From contig NZ_CDDB01000080.1 of NCBI RefSeq assembly GCF_000820105.1, positions 29,127 to 93,126 of the forward strand: 64,000 nucleotides of DNA, read 5' to 3'. Below are positions 1-8,753 of this stretch, piece after piece. Each line of letters begins with the position of its first letter. The stretch's first letter is position 1. The notes beneath the pieces were generated by a model. That model ran no database searches, had not been told where the DNA came from, and worked only from the letters and a program-made list of their open reading frames with translations. The translations under genes were made by a program, and so were the position numbers. Source of the stretch: Aeromonas schubertii. Its GTDB lineage: Bacteria; Pseudomonadota; Gammaproteobacteria; Enterobacterales; Aeromonadaceae.

Positions 1-19
1 TCAACGGAGAGGGGGCAGC

Positions 20-907
20 ATGGGGCAGGATGGCGTCTATCAGGCATTGCAACGGAGCGGGGCTCGGCTCGAGGCCGAGTGCTGGCTGGAGCCCGGGCTT
101 GGCGCGGTCCGCTGGCGTAATCGCTTCGATCAGACGCGCTACGACAAGCCGGGCCACCACACCCTGAGCGTCTATCTCGAGGGTGGGGAGCAGACCGAGC
201 GCCTCGATGGCCCGCGCGGGCGCGGGGGGGCCGGCAAGATCTGCATCATGCCGGATCAGCATCAGTCGGAGTGGCTGGTACGCGACGAGTTTGCCTTTTT
301 CCACCTCTACTTCACCCCGGCCCATCTGGTGCGTATTGCCGAACAGGCGTGCGATCGGGAGGGGCGGCACCTCGAGCTCGAAGACAAGACCTTTATCGAA
401 GATCCCTTGTTGGCAAGTCTGGTGCAGGGGCCTCTGCTCGCCCTCGACTGGTCCTCGCCACTGGATAGACTCTCCCTCTCCCATTGTGCCTGGATGCTGA
501 TGCTGCAGCTCTATCGCTGCCACACCCGGGCGGCGCCCCGTTTACCCCGGATCCGGGGAGGCTTGGCCCCGGTGATGGTGCGCCGGGTGTGCGACTATAT
601 AGAGCAGCACCTGGGCGAGCCCGTCACGCTAGCCGAGCTGGCCGGCCTGGTGCAACTGAGCGAATACCACTTCGCCCGGATGTTTGCCACCAGTGTCGGA
701 CTACCTCCCCATCGCTATCTCGCCACTCGCCGGCTGACCCGGGCCGTGGAGCTGCTCAAGGGGAGGCTGCCACTGGCAGAGATCGCCCTGCGCTGCGGTT
801 TTTCCTCCCAGGCTCACTTCGGCAATCGCTTCAAGGCAGCCTTCGGACAGACGCCGGGGCAGTGGCGAGCCCAATGGTCATCTTGTTGTCATATGCAGCA
901 AAGATAG
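20..907 (+). CDS. AraC family transcriptional regulator
   Basis: Protein of 295 residues with the two-part AraC layout. Residues about 1-170 look like the cupin-type ligand-binding region (GHHTLSVYLEGG near the start, then a stretch rich in beta segments). Residues about 190-290 hold two helix-turn-helix units: VTLAELAGLVQLSEYHFARM, then the second recognition unit LAEIALRCGFSSQAHFGNRF followed by the usual FGQTPGQWR. The ATG at 20 follows a GGGGG ribosome site. AraC proteins of this shape bind DNA at target promoters in response to a small ligand; the ligand and targets cannot be read from sequence. The small gene at 935 lies 27 bases downstream on the same strand and may be co-transcribed. 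Confidence 0.9.
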   Translation: MGQDGVYQALQRSGARLEAECWLEPGLGAVRWRNRFDQTRYDKPGHHTLSVYLEGGEQTERLDGPRGRGGAGKICIMPDQHQSEWLVRDEFAFFHLYFTPAHLVRIAEQACDREGRHLELEDKTFIEDPLLASLVQGPLLALDWSSPLDRLSLSHCAWMLMLQLYRCHTRAAPRLPRIRGGLAPVMVRRVCDYIEQHLGEPVTLAELAGLVQLSEYHFARMFATSVGLPPHRYLATRRLTRAVELLKGRLPLAEIALRCGFSSQAHFGNRFKAAFGQTPGQWRAQWSSCCHMQQR

Positions 908-934
908 TGGTGGCTGCAACCCAAGGAGAGAGTC

Positions 935-1060
935 ATGGGACATAAAAAACGTCAGCTGCGTCATCGTCAACTCTGGTTCAGCCACTGGAACGGGCCTGTG
1001 TGGCATACCGCCCCCAGCGAAACGGCACAAAATCGCCAAACGCCTCACAGTTCCCGGTAA
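935..1060 (+). CDS. Small basic protein, unknown function (41 aa)
   Basis: A 41-residue frame beginning MGHKKRQLRHRQLWFSHW, rich in Arg, His and Trp, with no membrane segment or signal peptide. It has a good Shine-Dalgarno match AAGGAG seven bases before the ATG and sits between the AraC gene and the YbjD-like gene, both on the same strand. I do not recognise a family. The ribosome site and the clean placement in the gap argue for translation; the short length leaves room for chance. Confidence 0.45.
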   Translation: MGHKKRQLRHRQLWFSHWNGPVWHTAPSETAQNRQTPHSSR

Positions 1061-1138
1061 TAAGCACGCTCAACACATAGGTTTTTGGGCCCGGCTTTGT
1101 CACTATTGGATGAAAATGACCAGCCGGACTCCCCCTGA

Positions 1139-2761
1139 ATGTATCTGGAACGCATCGATATCCGCAGTTTTCGCGGGATAAACCGCCTCTCGATGGGGCT
1201 GGATCAGACCACAGTACTGATAGGGGAGAACGCCTGGGGAAAGAGCAGCCTGCTGCGGGCGCTCTGGTGCCTGTTGGGGCAAGAGGCCGAGCCCTATGAG
1301 TTTACCGCCGATGACTTCTACCGCCCCGAAGACCCCGGTCTGCCCCTGGCCGATCATGCCCATATTGTCCTCACCTTCTGCGAGTTCCGTCCCGATATCG
1401 CCCTGCACTCCAGCCGCCTGGCGCGACTCGCCCCGGCCTGGGTAAAACACAAAGACAAGTTCAACCGGATCCACTATCGGGCCATGGCGGTGCGCCTCGA
1501 GAGTGGCGAGATAGAGACGCGCCACGATTTTCTCGATAGCGCCGGCAAGGCACTGACCTTGAATGAAGTCGGGCTGGTGGAGCAGCTGATCACCATGAAC
1601 CCGGTGTTTCGGCTGCGCGACGCCCGCGCCGCCAGGGCGACCGAGCCTGCGCTCAACGGTCAGTGGGAGCAGTCATTGAGCGATCTGAGCGAGCGGATGC
1701 AAGACGATCCTCAGGGGATCACGGAAGGGGAGCTCAAAGGGGCGCTGCAGGCGGTGCGTCACCTGATGGAGCACTATTTTCGGGCCCTCTCGCCGCTCAA
1801 ACACAAGCCTCGTACCCAGCGCGAGATCATCAACAAGCCCATGACCCTGCGTCACCCGGCCAATCTGCACGATATGCTGGCCAGCTCCGACAGCCGGGCC
1901 TTGCAACTGGCCATGGCCGGCGTGGCGGGCGCCCTGTTGCAGGCACGCGGTAACCGTGAGCTGGAGGAGGGGGCGCGCCCCATCCTGATCCTCGAAGATC
2001 CCGAGAGTCGGTTGCACCCCACCATGCTGGCCCTGGCCTGGGGGCTGCTCGAGCAGCTCCCCGGGCAGAAGTTGCTCACCACCAACTCGGGGGACCTGCT
2101 CTCCTCGCTTCCGCTCTCCGAGGTGCGCCGTCTGGTGCGTCGGGACGGGGATATCCAGTGTCACCAGCTTGGTGGCGAGCGCTATAGCAGCGACGATCTG
2201 CGCAAGATAGCCTTTCATGTGCGCATCAACCGCCCCATGTCCCTGTTTGCCCGCTGCTGGCTGCTGGTGGAAGGGGAGACCGAGATCTGGCTGCTCTCGG
2301 AGCTGGCCCAGATCTGCGGTTACAGCCTGAGGGCGGAGGGGGTGCGCATCATCGAGTTTGCCCAGTGCGGGCAGACACCCCTTATCAAGATTGCCCGTGA
2401 CTTTGGTATCGAGTGGCATCTCCTGGCCGATGGCGATGAGGCCGGCGTCAAGTATGCCAACTCGGTGCGCGGGCAGCTTAAGGGAGAGCGCGAGCGAGAT
2501 CGTCTCACCCTGTTGCCGGCGGCGGATATCGAACACTACCTCTATCAGCATGGCTTCGAGAGTGTCTATCGGCGCGAGGCCGGGGTCGGCGACAAGACGC
2601 CGCTGAGCACAGGGCGCATTATCGACAAGGCTATCCATCATCGCAGCAAGCCGGGGATGGCCCTGGCCGTGGTGGAGGAGGCGGAGCGGCTGGGTGAGAT
2701 CCCCCCCGTGCTCAGGCAGATGTTTGCGAAAGTGGTCGCCATGGCGCGTGGTCAGAGTTGA
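1139..2761 (+). CDS. ybjD: OLD family ATP-dependent endonuclease, YbjD-like
   Basis: 540 residues, close to E. coli YbjD (about 550). The N-terminus has an ABC-type Walker A motif GENAWGKSS (residues 29-37). A Walker B-like segment ILILEDPESRLHP lies near residue 285. The C-terminal half carries a TOPRIM-like nuclease domain (LLVEGETEIWLL near 375, LADGDEAGVKYA near 427). The FARCWLLVEGETE and FAQCGQTPLIK stretches match YbjD closely from memory. OLD family proteins couple an ATPase to a metal-dependent nuclease; the cellular role of YbjD is not settled. The ATG at 1139 is preceded by a CCCCC tract and no strong ribosome site, but the start matches the YbjD N-terminus. Confidence 0.88.
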   Translation: MYLERIDIRSFRGINRLSMGLDQTTVLIGENAWGKSSLLRALWCLLGQEAEPYEFTADDFYRPEDPGLPLADHAHIVLTFCEFRPDIALHSSRLARLAPAWVKHKDKFNRIHYRAMAVRLESGEIETRHDFLDSAGKALTLNEVGLVEQLITMNPVFRLRDARAARATEPALNGQWEQSLSDLSERMQDDPQGITEGELKGALQAVRHLMEHYFRALSPLKHKPRTQREIINKPMTLRHPANLHDMLASSDSRALQLAMAGVAGALLQARGNRELEEGARPILILEDPESRLHPTMLALAWGLLEQLPGQKLLTTNSGDLLSSLPLSEVRRLVRRDGDIQCHQLGGERYSSDDLRKIAFHVRINRPMSLFARCWLLVEGETEIWLLSELAQICGYSLRAEGVRIIEFAQCGQTPLIKIARDFGIEWHLLADGDEAGVKYANSVRGQLKGERERDRLTLLPAADIEHYLYQHGFESVYRREAGVGDKTPLSTGRIIDKAIHHRSKPGMALAVVEEAERLGEIPPVLRQMFAKVVAMARGQS

Positions 2762-2822
2762 TGGATTGGGCTGCCGGGGTGAATTGGGTATACTGCGCGG
2801 CTCTTGTCTCAGGAGTCTTGCC

Positions 2823-3536
2823 ATGTTTGCTCAACTCACCCTCTGGCTCTACCCTCTGCTCGGCCTGATGGCCTGTGGCGCCTTGTTTTTACTGGGGGTC
2901 GTGCTGTGGAAAGGGGATCTCTGCCCCGGTCAGCGCGCCCGGATTTCGACCCAGATCTTCTCGGTGTGGGTGATGACGGCCCTGTCGGTGTTGCTGGCTC
3001 TCTCTGCCGGCGCCCCTCTGTGGCTGATCGCCCCGGCAGGGGGGGCAGTGATCGCCGGTTTTGCTCTCGCCATCTTTCAGTCGCGCCTCGAGGCCAAGCG
3101 CTCCATTCCCTCTGGCTGGTTTGCCGTGCCGGCACTGCCGCTCGCCCTCTATGGTCTCTTGCTGGTGGCCCGTGAGGGCGGGGCGGCACTGTCCCAACTC
3201 ATCGTGCTGGGCTGCGCCTTCGCCCACCTGATGCTGCTTCGTGCTCGTCATCGGCTGCAGGCGTTCAACCTGCTGTTGCCTCTGGGGGGCCTCGTCGGCG
3301 CCCTGGCGGGGCTGGTATGGCTTGGCGTCGTGACTCTGATGCAGCAAGATGCGGCCCTGCTCGATACCCTGATCCCCTGGGTGCTGGGCTATAGCCTCCT
3401 GATGATCATGGGGCTCGGGATCTGGTTCTTCCCCCTTCTCAGCCGCCGTGACAACGCCCCTGTGGTGCTCTCCACCACCCTCTTTATCCTGCTCCTCTCC
3501 CAGTGTGCCGGGGCCCGTCTCTTCGCCCTCATCTAA
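2823..3536 (+). CDS. Polytopic inner-membrane protein, unknown function
   Basis: 237 residues with about seven or eight hydrophobic segments of membrane-spanning length, separated by short loops such as WKGDLCPGQRARIS and FQSRLEAKRSIPSG. The start at 2823 is preceded by CAGGAG and places the first membrane segment (LTLWLYPLLGLMACGALFLL) right at the N-terminus; a longer in-frame extension exists upstream but would overlap the previous gene and adds no membrane topology. I do not recognise the family. The gene follows ybjD after 61 bases and is convergent with glgX. Confidence 0.75.
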   Translation: MFAQLTLWLYPLLGLMACGALFLLGVVLWKGDLCPGQRARISTQIFSVWVMTALSVLLALSAGAPLWLIAPAGGAVIAGFALAIFQSRLEAKRSIPSGWFAVPALPLALYGLLLVAREGGAALSQLIVLGCAFAHLMLLRARHRLQAFNLLLPLGGLVGALAGLVWLGVVTLMQQDAALLDTLIPWVLGYSLLMIMGLGIWFFPLLSRRDNAPVVLSTTLFILLLSQCAGARLFALI

Positions 3537-3543
3537 GGCTTGC

Positions 3544-5613
3544 TCAGGCGGGGCAGAATCCGGCTGCCCCGCTGACCAGCAGGCAGCAGCTGCGCTCTGC
3601 CAGCCGATAGTGCCCCTTGATCATGGCCAATTCACTGCCAAAGGAGACGATGTCCTGGGGAGTGGGCAGGGCCGTATCGAGGATGCGATGCCACTCTCCA
3701 CCGACCCCGCGTGGGGGGGCCGGCAGTTTGAACTCCAGAGGCTCCCAGAAACTGTTAAAGACCAGATAAAAGGCGAGCCGCTCCTCCTTGGAGAGGGCTG
3801 ACATGGCGATGGCATGAGAGTGGCCGCCCCAGTCCGGTTGATAGCACTCCACCCCATGCCAGCAGATCTCGCTGTGGCGCAGGATCTCGGCCAGGGAGTG
3901 GGGCATGCCATCTTGCTCGGGGCGAGCCAGCAGCTGCTTGCGATAGAGGATCAGCTCCCGCATGAAGCGCAACATATTCTGGGCGCGGCTATCCCACTTC
4001 CACTGCATCCAGCTCAAGGGAGTGTCCTGACAATAGGCGTTGTTATTGCCTTCCTGGCTGTGGAGCACCTCATCGCCCATGAGAATCATGGGAGAGCCCA
4101 CCGAGAGCAGGGTGGCCACCATCATATTCTTGGCCTGTCGCAGGCGCAGGGTATTGATCTGCGGATCTCCCGTTACGCCTTCATGGCCATGATTCCAGCT
4201 GAAATTCTCATTGCAGCCATCGCGATTGTGTTCACCGTTCGCCTCGTTGTGCTTCTCGTTGTAACTGGCCCAGTCCCACAGGGTAAAGCCATCGTGACAG
4301 GTGACGAAGTTGATGCTCTTCTCGGGATCCGCATGGTGGTAGTGGTAGATGTCCGGACTGCCACACAGTCGCTCGGCAAAGGCCCGGACGCTGTTGTCAT
4401 CGCCACGAATAAAGCGACGGACATCATCGCGAAACTGACCGTTCCACTCACGCCAGCGGGCCCCCGCTATGCTCCCCACCTGATAGAGACCGCCGGCATC
4501 CCAGGCTTCGGCGATAAGCTTGGTATCGGTGATCAGAGGATCGGTATCTATTGTGCGCAGGGTCGGGGAGTTGGTGACCGGCATGCCGCTCTCGTCGCGG
4601 GAGAGTATTGAGGCCAGATCGAACCGGAACCCGTCCACATGCATCTCCTGACGCCAGAAGCGCAGACTGTCCATGATCATGCGAAGGGCCACCGGGTGGG
4701 CGCCGTTAAAGGTGTTGCCGCAGCCCGAGTAGTTGGTGTGGTGCATCTGATCGTTCAGGATGTAGTAAGCCTCATTGTCGATGCCGCGATAGCAAAAGGT
4801 GGGGCCATCGTCTCCCCCCTCGGCGGTGTGGTTGTAGACCACATCCAGAATGACCTCGATCCCGGCCCGGTGCAGCGCCTTGACCATGTCGCGAAACTCG
4901 GTGACCGGATTGCTGGTGGCGGCATATTGCGCGTGTGGCGCAAAGAAAGAGATAGGGCTGTAACCCCAGTAGTTGGCAAGGCCTGCAGGAGCATCCTGGG
5001 GATCAAACTGAAAAATGGGGAGCAGCTCGACGGCGGTGATCCCCAACTGTTGCAGATAAGGAATCTTGTCGATGAGACCCAGGTAGGTGCCGCGGCGCTT
5101 TGCGGGGATCCCTGAGCCGGGATCACGGGTAAAACCGGCCAGGTGCAACTCATAGATGACAGAGCGCGAGAGGGAGTGGGCGGGCAGTTCATCCCCTTCC
5201 CAGTCGTAGTGGCCCAGATCGACCACCCGGCTCTTGGCGCAGCAGTGCAGATTACTGCCCGGTCTGGCTGCCGCCAGACGATCGTAATTGGGGGGAAGCT
5301 CGACAGCCCGGCTATAAGGGTCGAGCAGCACCTTGTCTCGATCGAAACGGGTCCCGTTATAGGGACGCCAGGGGCCGTGGATGCGAAAACCATAGCATTG
5401 GCCGGCCCCAATCCCGGCCACATGGATGTGCCAATAGTAGGCGGTGCGATTGAGGCGGGGAGAGAGAGGGATCACGGCCGGATTGGTGTCGGTCTCATGA
5501 GCAAAGAGCAGCAGCTCGACATGGCTGGCGAGGCGTGCCCAGATGGCAAAGTTTACCCCATCTCCCTCGAGGTGTGCCCCCAGCCGGGTGCAGTGGCCGC
5601 GTGAAATCCTCAT
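3544..5613 (-). CDS. glgX: Glycogen debranching enzyme GlgX (isoamylase-type)
   Basis: 689 residues, glycoside hydrolase family 13. The N-terminal carbohydrate-binding region (GDGVNFAIWARLASHVELLL) is followed by the alpha-amylase barrel: VILDVVYNHTAEG (conserved region I), DGFRFDLASIL (region II, nucleophile Asp), LIAEAWD (region III, acid Glu) and FVTCHDGFTLWD (region IV). GlgX hydrolyses alpha-1,6 branch links of limit dextrin left by glycogen phosphorylase, which is also in this window (56247-58715). I chose the ATG at 5613 over an ATG 30 bases upstream because AAAGGAG lies seven bases before it. The gene is alone rather than in a glgBXCAP operon. Confidence 0.92.
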   Translation of the reverse strand: MRISRGHCTRLGAHLEGDGVNFAIWARLASHVELLLFAHETDTNPAVIPLSPRLNRTAYYWHIHVAGIGAGQCYGFRIHGPWRPYNGTRFDRDKVLLDPYSRAVELPPNYDRLAAARPGSNLHCCAKSRVVDLGHYDWEGDELPAHSLSRSVIYELHLAGFTRDPGSGIPAKRRGTYLGLIDKIPYLQQLGITAVELLPIFQFDPQDAPAGLANYWGYSPISFFAPHAQYAATSNPVTEFRDMVKALHRAGIEVILDVVYNHTAEGGDDGPTFCYRGIDNEAYYILNDQMHHTNYSGCGNTFNGAHPVALRMIMDSLRFWRQEMHVDGFRFDLASILSRDESGMPVTNSPTLRTIDTDPLITDTKLIAEAWDAGGLYQVGSIAGARWREWNGQFRDDVRRFIRGDDNSVRAFAERLCGSPDIYHYHHADPEKSINFVTCHDGFTLWDWASYNEKHNEANGEHNRDGCNENFSWNHGHEGVTGDPQINTLRLRQAKNMMVATLLSVGSPMILMGDEVLHSQEGNNNAYCQDTPLSWMQWKWDSRAQNMLRFMRELILYRKQLLARPEQDGMPHSLAEILRHSEICWHGVECYQPDWGGHSHAIAMSALSKEERLAFYLVFNSFWEPLEFKLPAPPRGVGGEWHRILDTALPTPQDIVSFGSELAMIKGHYRLAERSCCLLVSGAAGFCPA
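3548..3572. terminator. Hairpin between convergent genes (membrane protein gene / glgX)
   Basis: Nine-base-pair stem GCGGGGCAG / CTGCCCCGC with a 7-base loop, just inside the glgX C-terminal codons and 12 bases after the stop of the facing gene. There is no U-run on either side, so termination is a weak inference. Confidence 0.35.
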
Positions 5614-5769
5614 AAGACAGCTCCTTTGACGCCAGTGCCTCACAGTCTAGTCAGGGATAAGTGTGGCTGCCTCTGACGCCTTATTACCCAAGGGTTGTGC
5701 GAGAGTTGCTCATCTTGCCGCTCAAACAGGCAGTCAGTTAGTTTCATCAAATATTTTTATGAATATTCC

Positions 5770-5797
5770 TTGCAATATGAAGCGCGCGCCCTATTAT
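5770..5797 (+). promoter_or_regulatory. Sigma-70 promoter of the tRNA(fMet) array
   Basis: TTGCAA (5770-5775) and TATTAT (5792-5797) separated by 16 bases, placed 14 bases before the first tRNA. The spacer contains a GCGCGCGCC tract, and the region after the -10 is moderately GC-rich, as in stringently controlled stable-RNA promoters. Assigned by eye. Confidence 0.6.
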
Positions 5798-5810
5798 TGG
5801 CGACCTCGGA

Positions 5811-5887
<77 letters not shown>

Positions 5888-5945
5888 ACTTAAGCCGCAA
5901 GGCACAGGCTTCGATGTTCTGCTCACATCGAGGTGACAATTCGGA

Positions 5946-6022
<77 letters not shown>

Positions 6023-6080
6023 ATTTAAGCCGCAAGGCACAGGCTTCGATGTTCTGCTCACATCGAGGTGACAATTCGGA

Positions 6081-6157
<77 letters not shown>

Positions 6158-6215
6158 ACTTGAGCCGCAAGGCAAAGGCTTCGATGTTCTGCTCACATCG
6201 GGGTGACAATTTGGA

Positions 6216-6292
<77 letters not shown>

Positions 6293-6350
6293 ATTTGAGC
6301 CGCAAGGCAAAGGCTTCGATGTTCTGCTCACATCGGGGTGACAATTCGGA

Positions 6351-6427
<77 letters not shown>

Positions 6428-6551
6428 CTATTCTGATCCTCTCTTTTGATTTTTCTTCCTTATTACTCATCCCCTTAGCATCTGTTAGCGTGGCTTGTCC
6501 CTCGCTTGCTGGTTATCATAATGGTCTGTCGTCAAGGATCAGGCCTCATCT

Positions 6552-8042
6552 ATGTTGGAATTTAGCTACACCCCTCCCTCTATTCATCTGCTCGAACAGT
6601 CTCTGGATGCGCTTCCCCAATCCGACGCCGCTGTGGCACTCATTCTGGTTGCCGAAGATCGCAAGGGTTTCTTCCTTGGTGAGGTTCAGAGTCCCGAGTT
6701 GCAACTGCAAGAGCAGTTGAATCAGGGCAGTGTCATACACAGGGTCGAGGGTGGTCAGTGGCAGTGGATCGGTTTCCTGCCCGCGGCCCTGGAGTCGGAG
6801 GCGCAGCTCTATAAGAAGCTGCGGACTATGGTGAGCCAGATCGGGCCGCTTCGGGCCGAACACGTGGCCATCCATCTCTACGGCTTCGAGCCCGAGGCCG
6901 GAGCTCTGATTGCCGACGCCGCGCTCGGGGTACTGCTCAGCCAGCGCGTCACGTTGCCGAGCTACAAGTCTGCACCGAAAGAGCAGTGGCCCTTGAGCCG
7001 GGTCTCTCTCTCCCCCGCATTGGCCATCGACACGGCGCGTATTACGGCCGAGGTGGAGGGAAATGCCCTGGCCCGTTATCTCTCGGCCCTGCCTTCGAGC
7101 GAGCTGACGGCCCGTGAATATCGCCGCTTTGTCCGTCAGTTGGCCCAACAGGAGGGGTGGGAGTGCCACGATTACGATCAGGTGCAACTGGCCGAGCGCG
7201 GCGCCGGTGCTTTTCTGGCGGTGGCCAGGGGGGCCGATGACGATCAGGGGGCTATCGTACGGCTGCGCCACCGGGTCAGTGACAAGCGTGGCCGGTTGGC
7301 GCTGGTGGGCAAGGGGATCTGCCATGACTCGGGAGGCTACAACCTCAAGGTCGGCGGCTCCATGTATGGCATGCATCTGGACATGGGCGGCAGCGCCGTG
7401 GCCCTGGGCGCCCTGCTGGCCATCACCCGTGCCGGACTGCCCTATGGGGTGGACTGTTGGTTGGCCATCGCCGAAAACCATATCGGTCCGCGGGCCTATC
7501 GTCCCGGGGATATTGTCACCGCCATCAATGGCAAGACCATAGAGGTGGTCGATACCGATGCGGAGGGACGCATGGTGCTGGCCGATACCCTCACCATGGC
7601 GGCGGAAAATACCCCGGATCTGTTGATCGACTACGCAACGCTCACCGGGGCTTGCAAGCGGGCCCTGGGGAGCCGTTATAGTGGCGTCTTTACCAATCGC
7701 GAGGCCTGGCTGGTCCCCTTGATCGAGGTGGGTCGACGCTGTGGGGAGCGGATCTGGCCCTTCCCCCTGGATGAAGACTATGACGAGACTCTGGAGAGCG
7801 AGTGGGCTGACCTGTTGCAGTGCGCCCCCGGTGCCTCATGCGATCATATCGACGCAGCCCGTTTCCTGAGCCATTTCGTGCCGGCCCAGACCCCCTGGCT
7901 ACATCTCGATCTCTCGGGATTCCGGCATAAGGGAGGGCAGGGGATTGTGACCGGTGAGATCACCGGATTTGGTGTTCGCTTGACCCTGGCCCTGCTGGCC
8001 GACGGCCGTTTTCTTCCCAAGACACGCAAGCAGGGACGTTGA
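6552..8042 (+). CDS. Leucyl aminopeptidase family protein (M17)
   Basis: 496 residues. The C-terminal half has the M17 signature sets: GKGICHDSGGYNLK (metal ligand Asp near residue 259), the segment MYGMHLDMGGSAVALG, and the DTDAEGRMVLADTL loop (near 334) that replaces the usual NTDAEGRL. The N-terminal 160 residues are the variable regulatory/hexamerisation part. M17 enzymes remove N-terminal residues from peptides using two metal ions in the cytoplasm. It is a second-tier member: the KGITFDSGG consensus is altered to KGICHDSGG, and the start of the family signature is D rather than N, so substrate preference may differ from PepA/PepB. The yjjG-like gene begins one base after its stop, suggesting one transcript. 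Confidence 0.9.
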   Translation: MLEFSYTPPSIHLLEQSLDALPQSDAAVALILVAEDRKGFFLGEVQSPELQLQEQLNQGSVIHRVEGGQWQWIGFLPAALESEAQLYKKLRTMVSQIGPLRAEHVAIHLYGFEPEAGALIADAALGVLLSQRVTLPSYKSAPKEQWPLSRVSLSPALAIDTARITAEVEGNALARYLSALPSSELTAREYRRFVRQLAQQEGWECHDYDQVQLAERGAGAFLAVARGADDDQGAIVRLRHRVSDKRGRLALVGKGICHDSGGYNLKVGGSMYGMHLDMGGSAVALGALLAITRAGLPYGVDCWLAIAENHIGPRAYRPGDIVTAINGKTIEVVDTDAEGRMVLADTLTMAAENTPDLLIDYATLTGACKRALGSRYSGVFTNREAWLVPLIEVGRRCGERIWPFPLDEDYDETLESEWADLLQCAPGASCDHIDAARFLSHFVPAQTPWLHLDLSGFRHKGGQGIVTGEITGFGVRLTLALLADGRFLPKTRKQGR

Positions 8043-8043
8043 G

Positions 8044-8727
8044 ATGAGCCGTTACGCCTATGACTGGATCCTGTTCGATCTGGATGAGACCCTTTTTGAC
8101 TTCCCTGGCCACGAGGCCCTGTTGGCCATGTTGACCCAGGTGGGACTGGAGCCCCATGCCACAGTGCTGGCGGAGTATAAACAGACGAATCACACCCTGT
8201 GGGAGCGCTTCAATGCCGGGCAGATCGATGCCCATCACCTGCAGCATGAACGTTTTGTCGGCATCGGCCAGCTGACCGGTCACCATCCCCTGGAGCTCAA
8301 TCGCCTCTATCTTGAGGCGATCATCGCCTTGAGCCGTCCTCTGGATGGTGTCATGGAGACGCTGGGCAGGTTGCGTGGCCGGATTGGCATGGGGATCATC
8401 ACCAACGGGTTTAGTCTGCCCCAGCGCGGCCGGTTGCAGCGCCATCAGCTGGATACCTGGTTTAACCCTGTGCTGGTCTCGGATGAGGTGGGGCTCTCCA
8501 AGCCTCACGGAGGGATCTTTGAACTGGCCCTGTCACAGTTAGCGGTGAGCGAGCCCCGACGCGTATTGATGGTCGGAGACAATCCCCTGGCGGACATTGC
8601 CGGTGCGGCCGAGGCGGGTCTGTCGACCTGTTGGTACGATCCCGGTTTTAGCGATACTGTCTGTCACCCGACCCACCATATCCACCATATCTCCCAACTG
8701 CTGGACGTGATCGGCATCGATGAGTAG
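8044..8727 (+). CDS. yjjG: HAD family pyrimidine 5'-nucleotidase, YjjG-like
   Basis: 227 residues with the haloacid dehalogenase motifs in order: FDLDETLFD (nucleophile Asp12, acid Asp14), GIITNGFS (motif II Thr), lysine in VGLSKPHGGIF (motif III) and MVGDNPLADIAGA (motif IV). This matches YjjG, which dephosphorylates dUMP, dTMP and non-canonical pyrimidine nucleotides in a house-cleaning role. The start lies one base after the aminopeptidase stop, so translation is probably coupled. A hairpin follows the stop. Confidence 0.85.
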   Translation: MSRYAYDWILFDLDETLFDFPGHEALLAMLTQVGLEPHATVLAEYKQTNHTLWERFNAGQIDAHHLQHERFVGIGQLTGHHPLELNRLYLEAIIALSRPLDGVMETLGRLRGRIGMGIITNGFSLPQRGRLQRHQLDTWFNPVLVSDEVGLSKPHGGIFELALSQLAVSEPRRVLMVGDNPLADIAGAAEAGLSTCWYDPGFSDTVCHPTHHIHHISQLLDVIGIDE

Positions 8728-8745
8728 GGGGCCATGCCGGCCCCC
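8727..8745. terminator. Terminator hairpin between yjjG and the M20 gene
   Basis: Perfect 7-bp stem GGGGGCC/GGCCCCC with a 5-base loop overlapping the yjjG stop codon, between two convergent genes. The U-run is poor (TTGG), so the call rests on position and stem strength. Confidence 0.5.
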
Positions 8746-8753
8746 TTGGTGTA

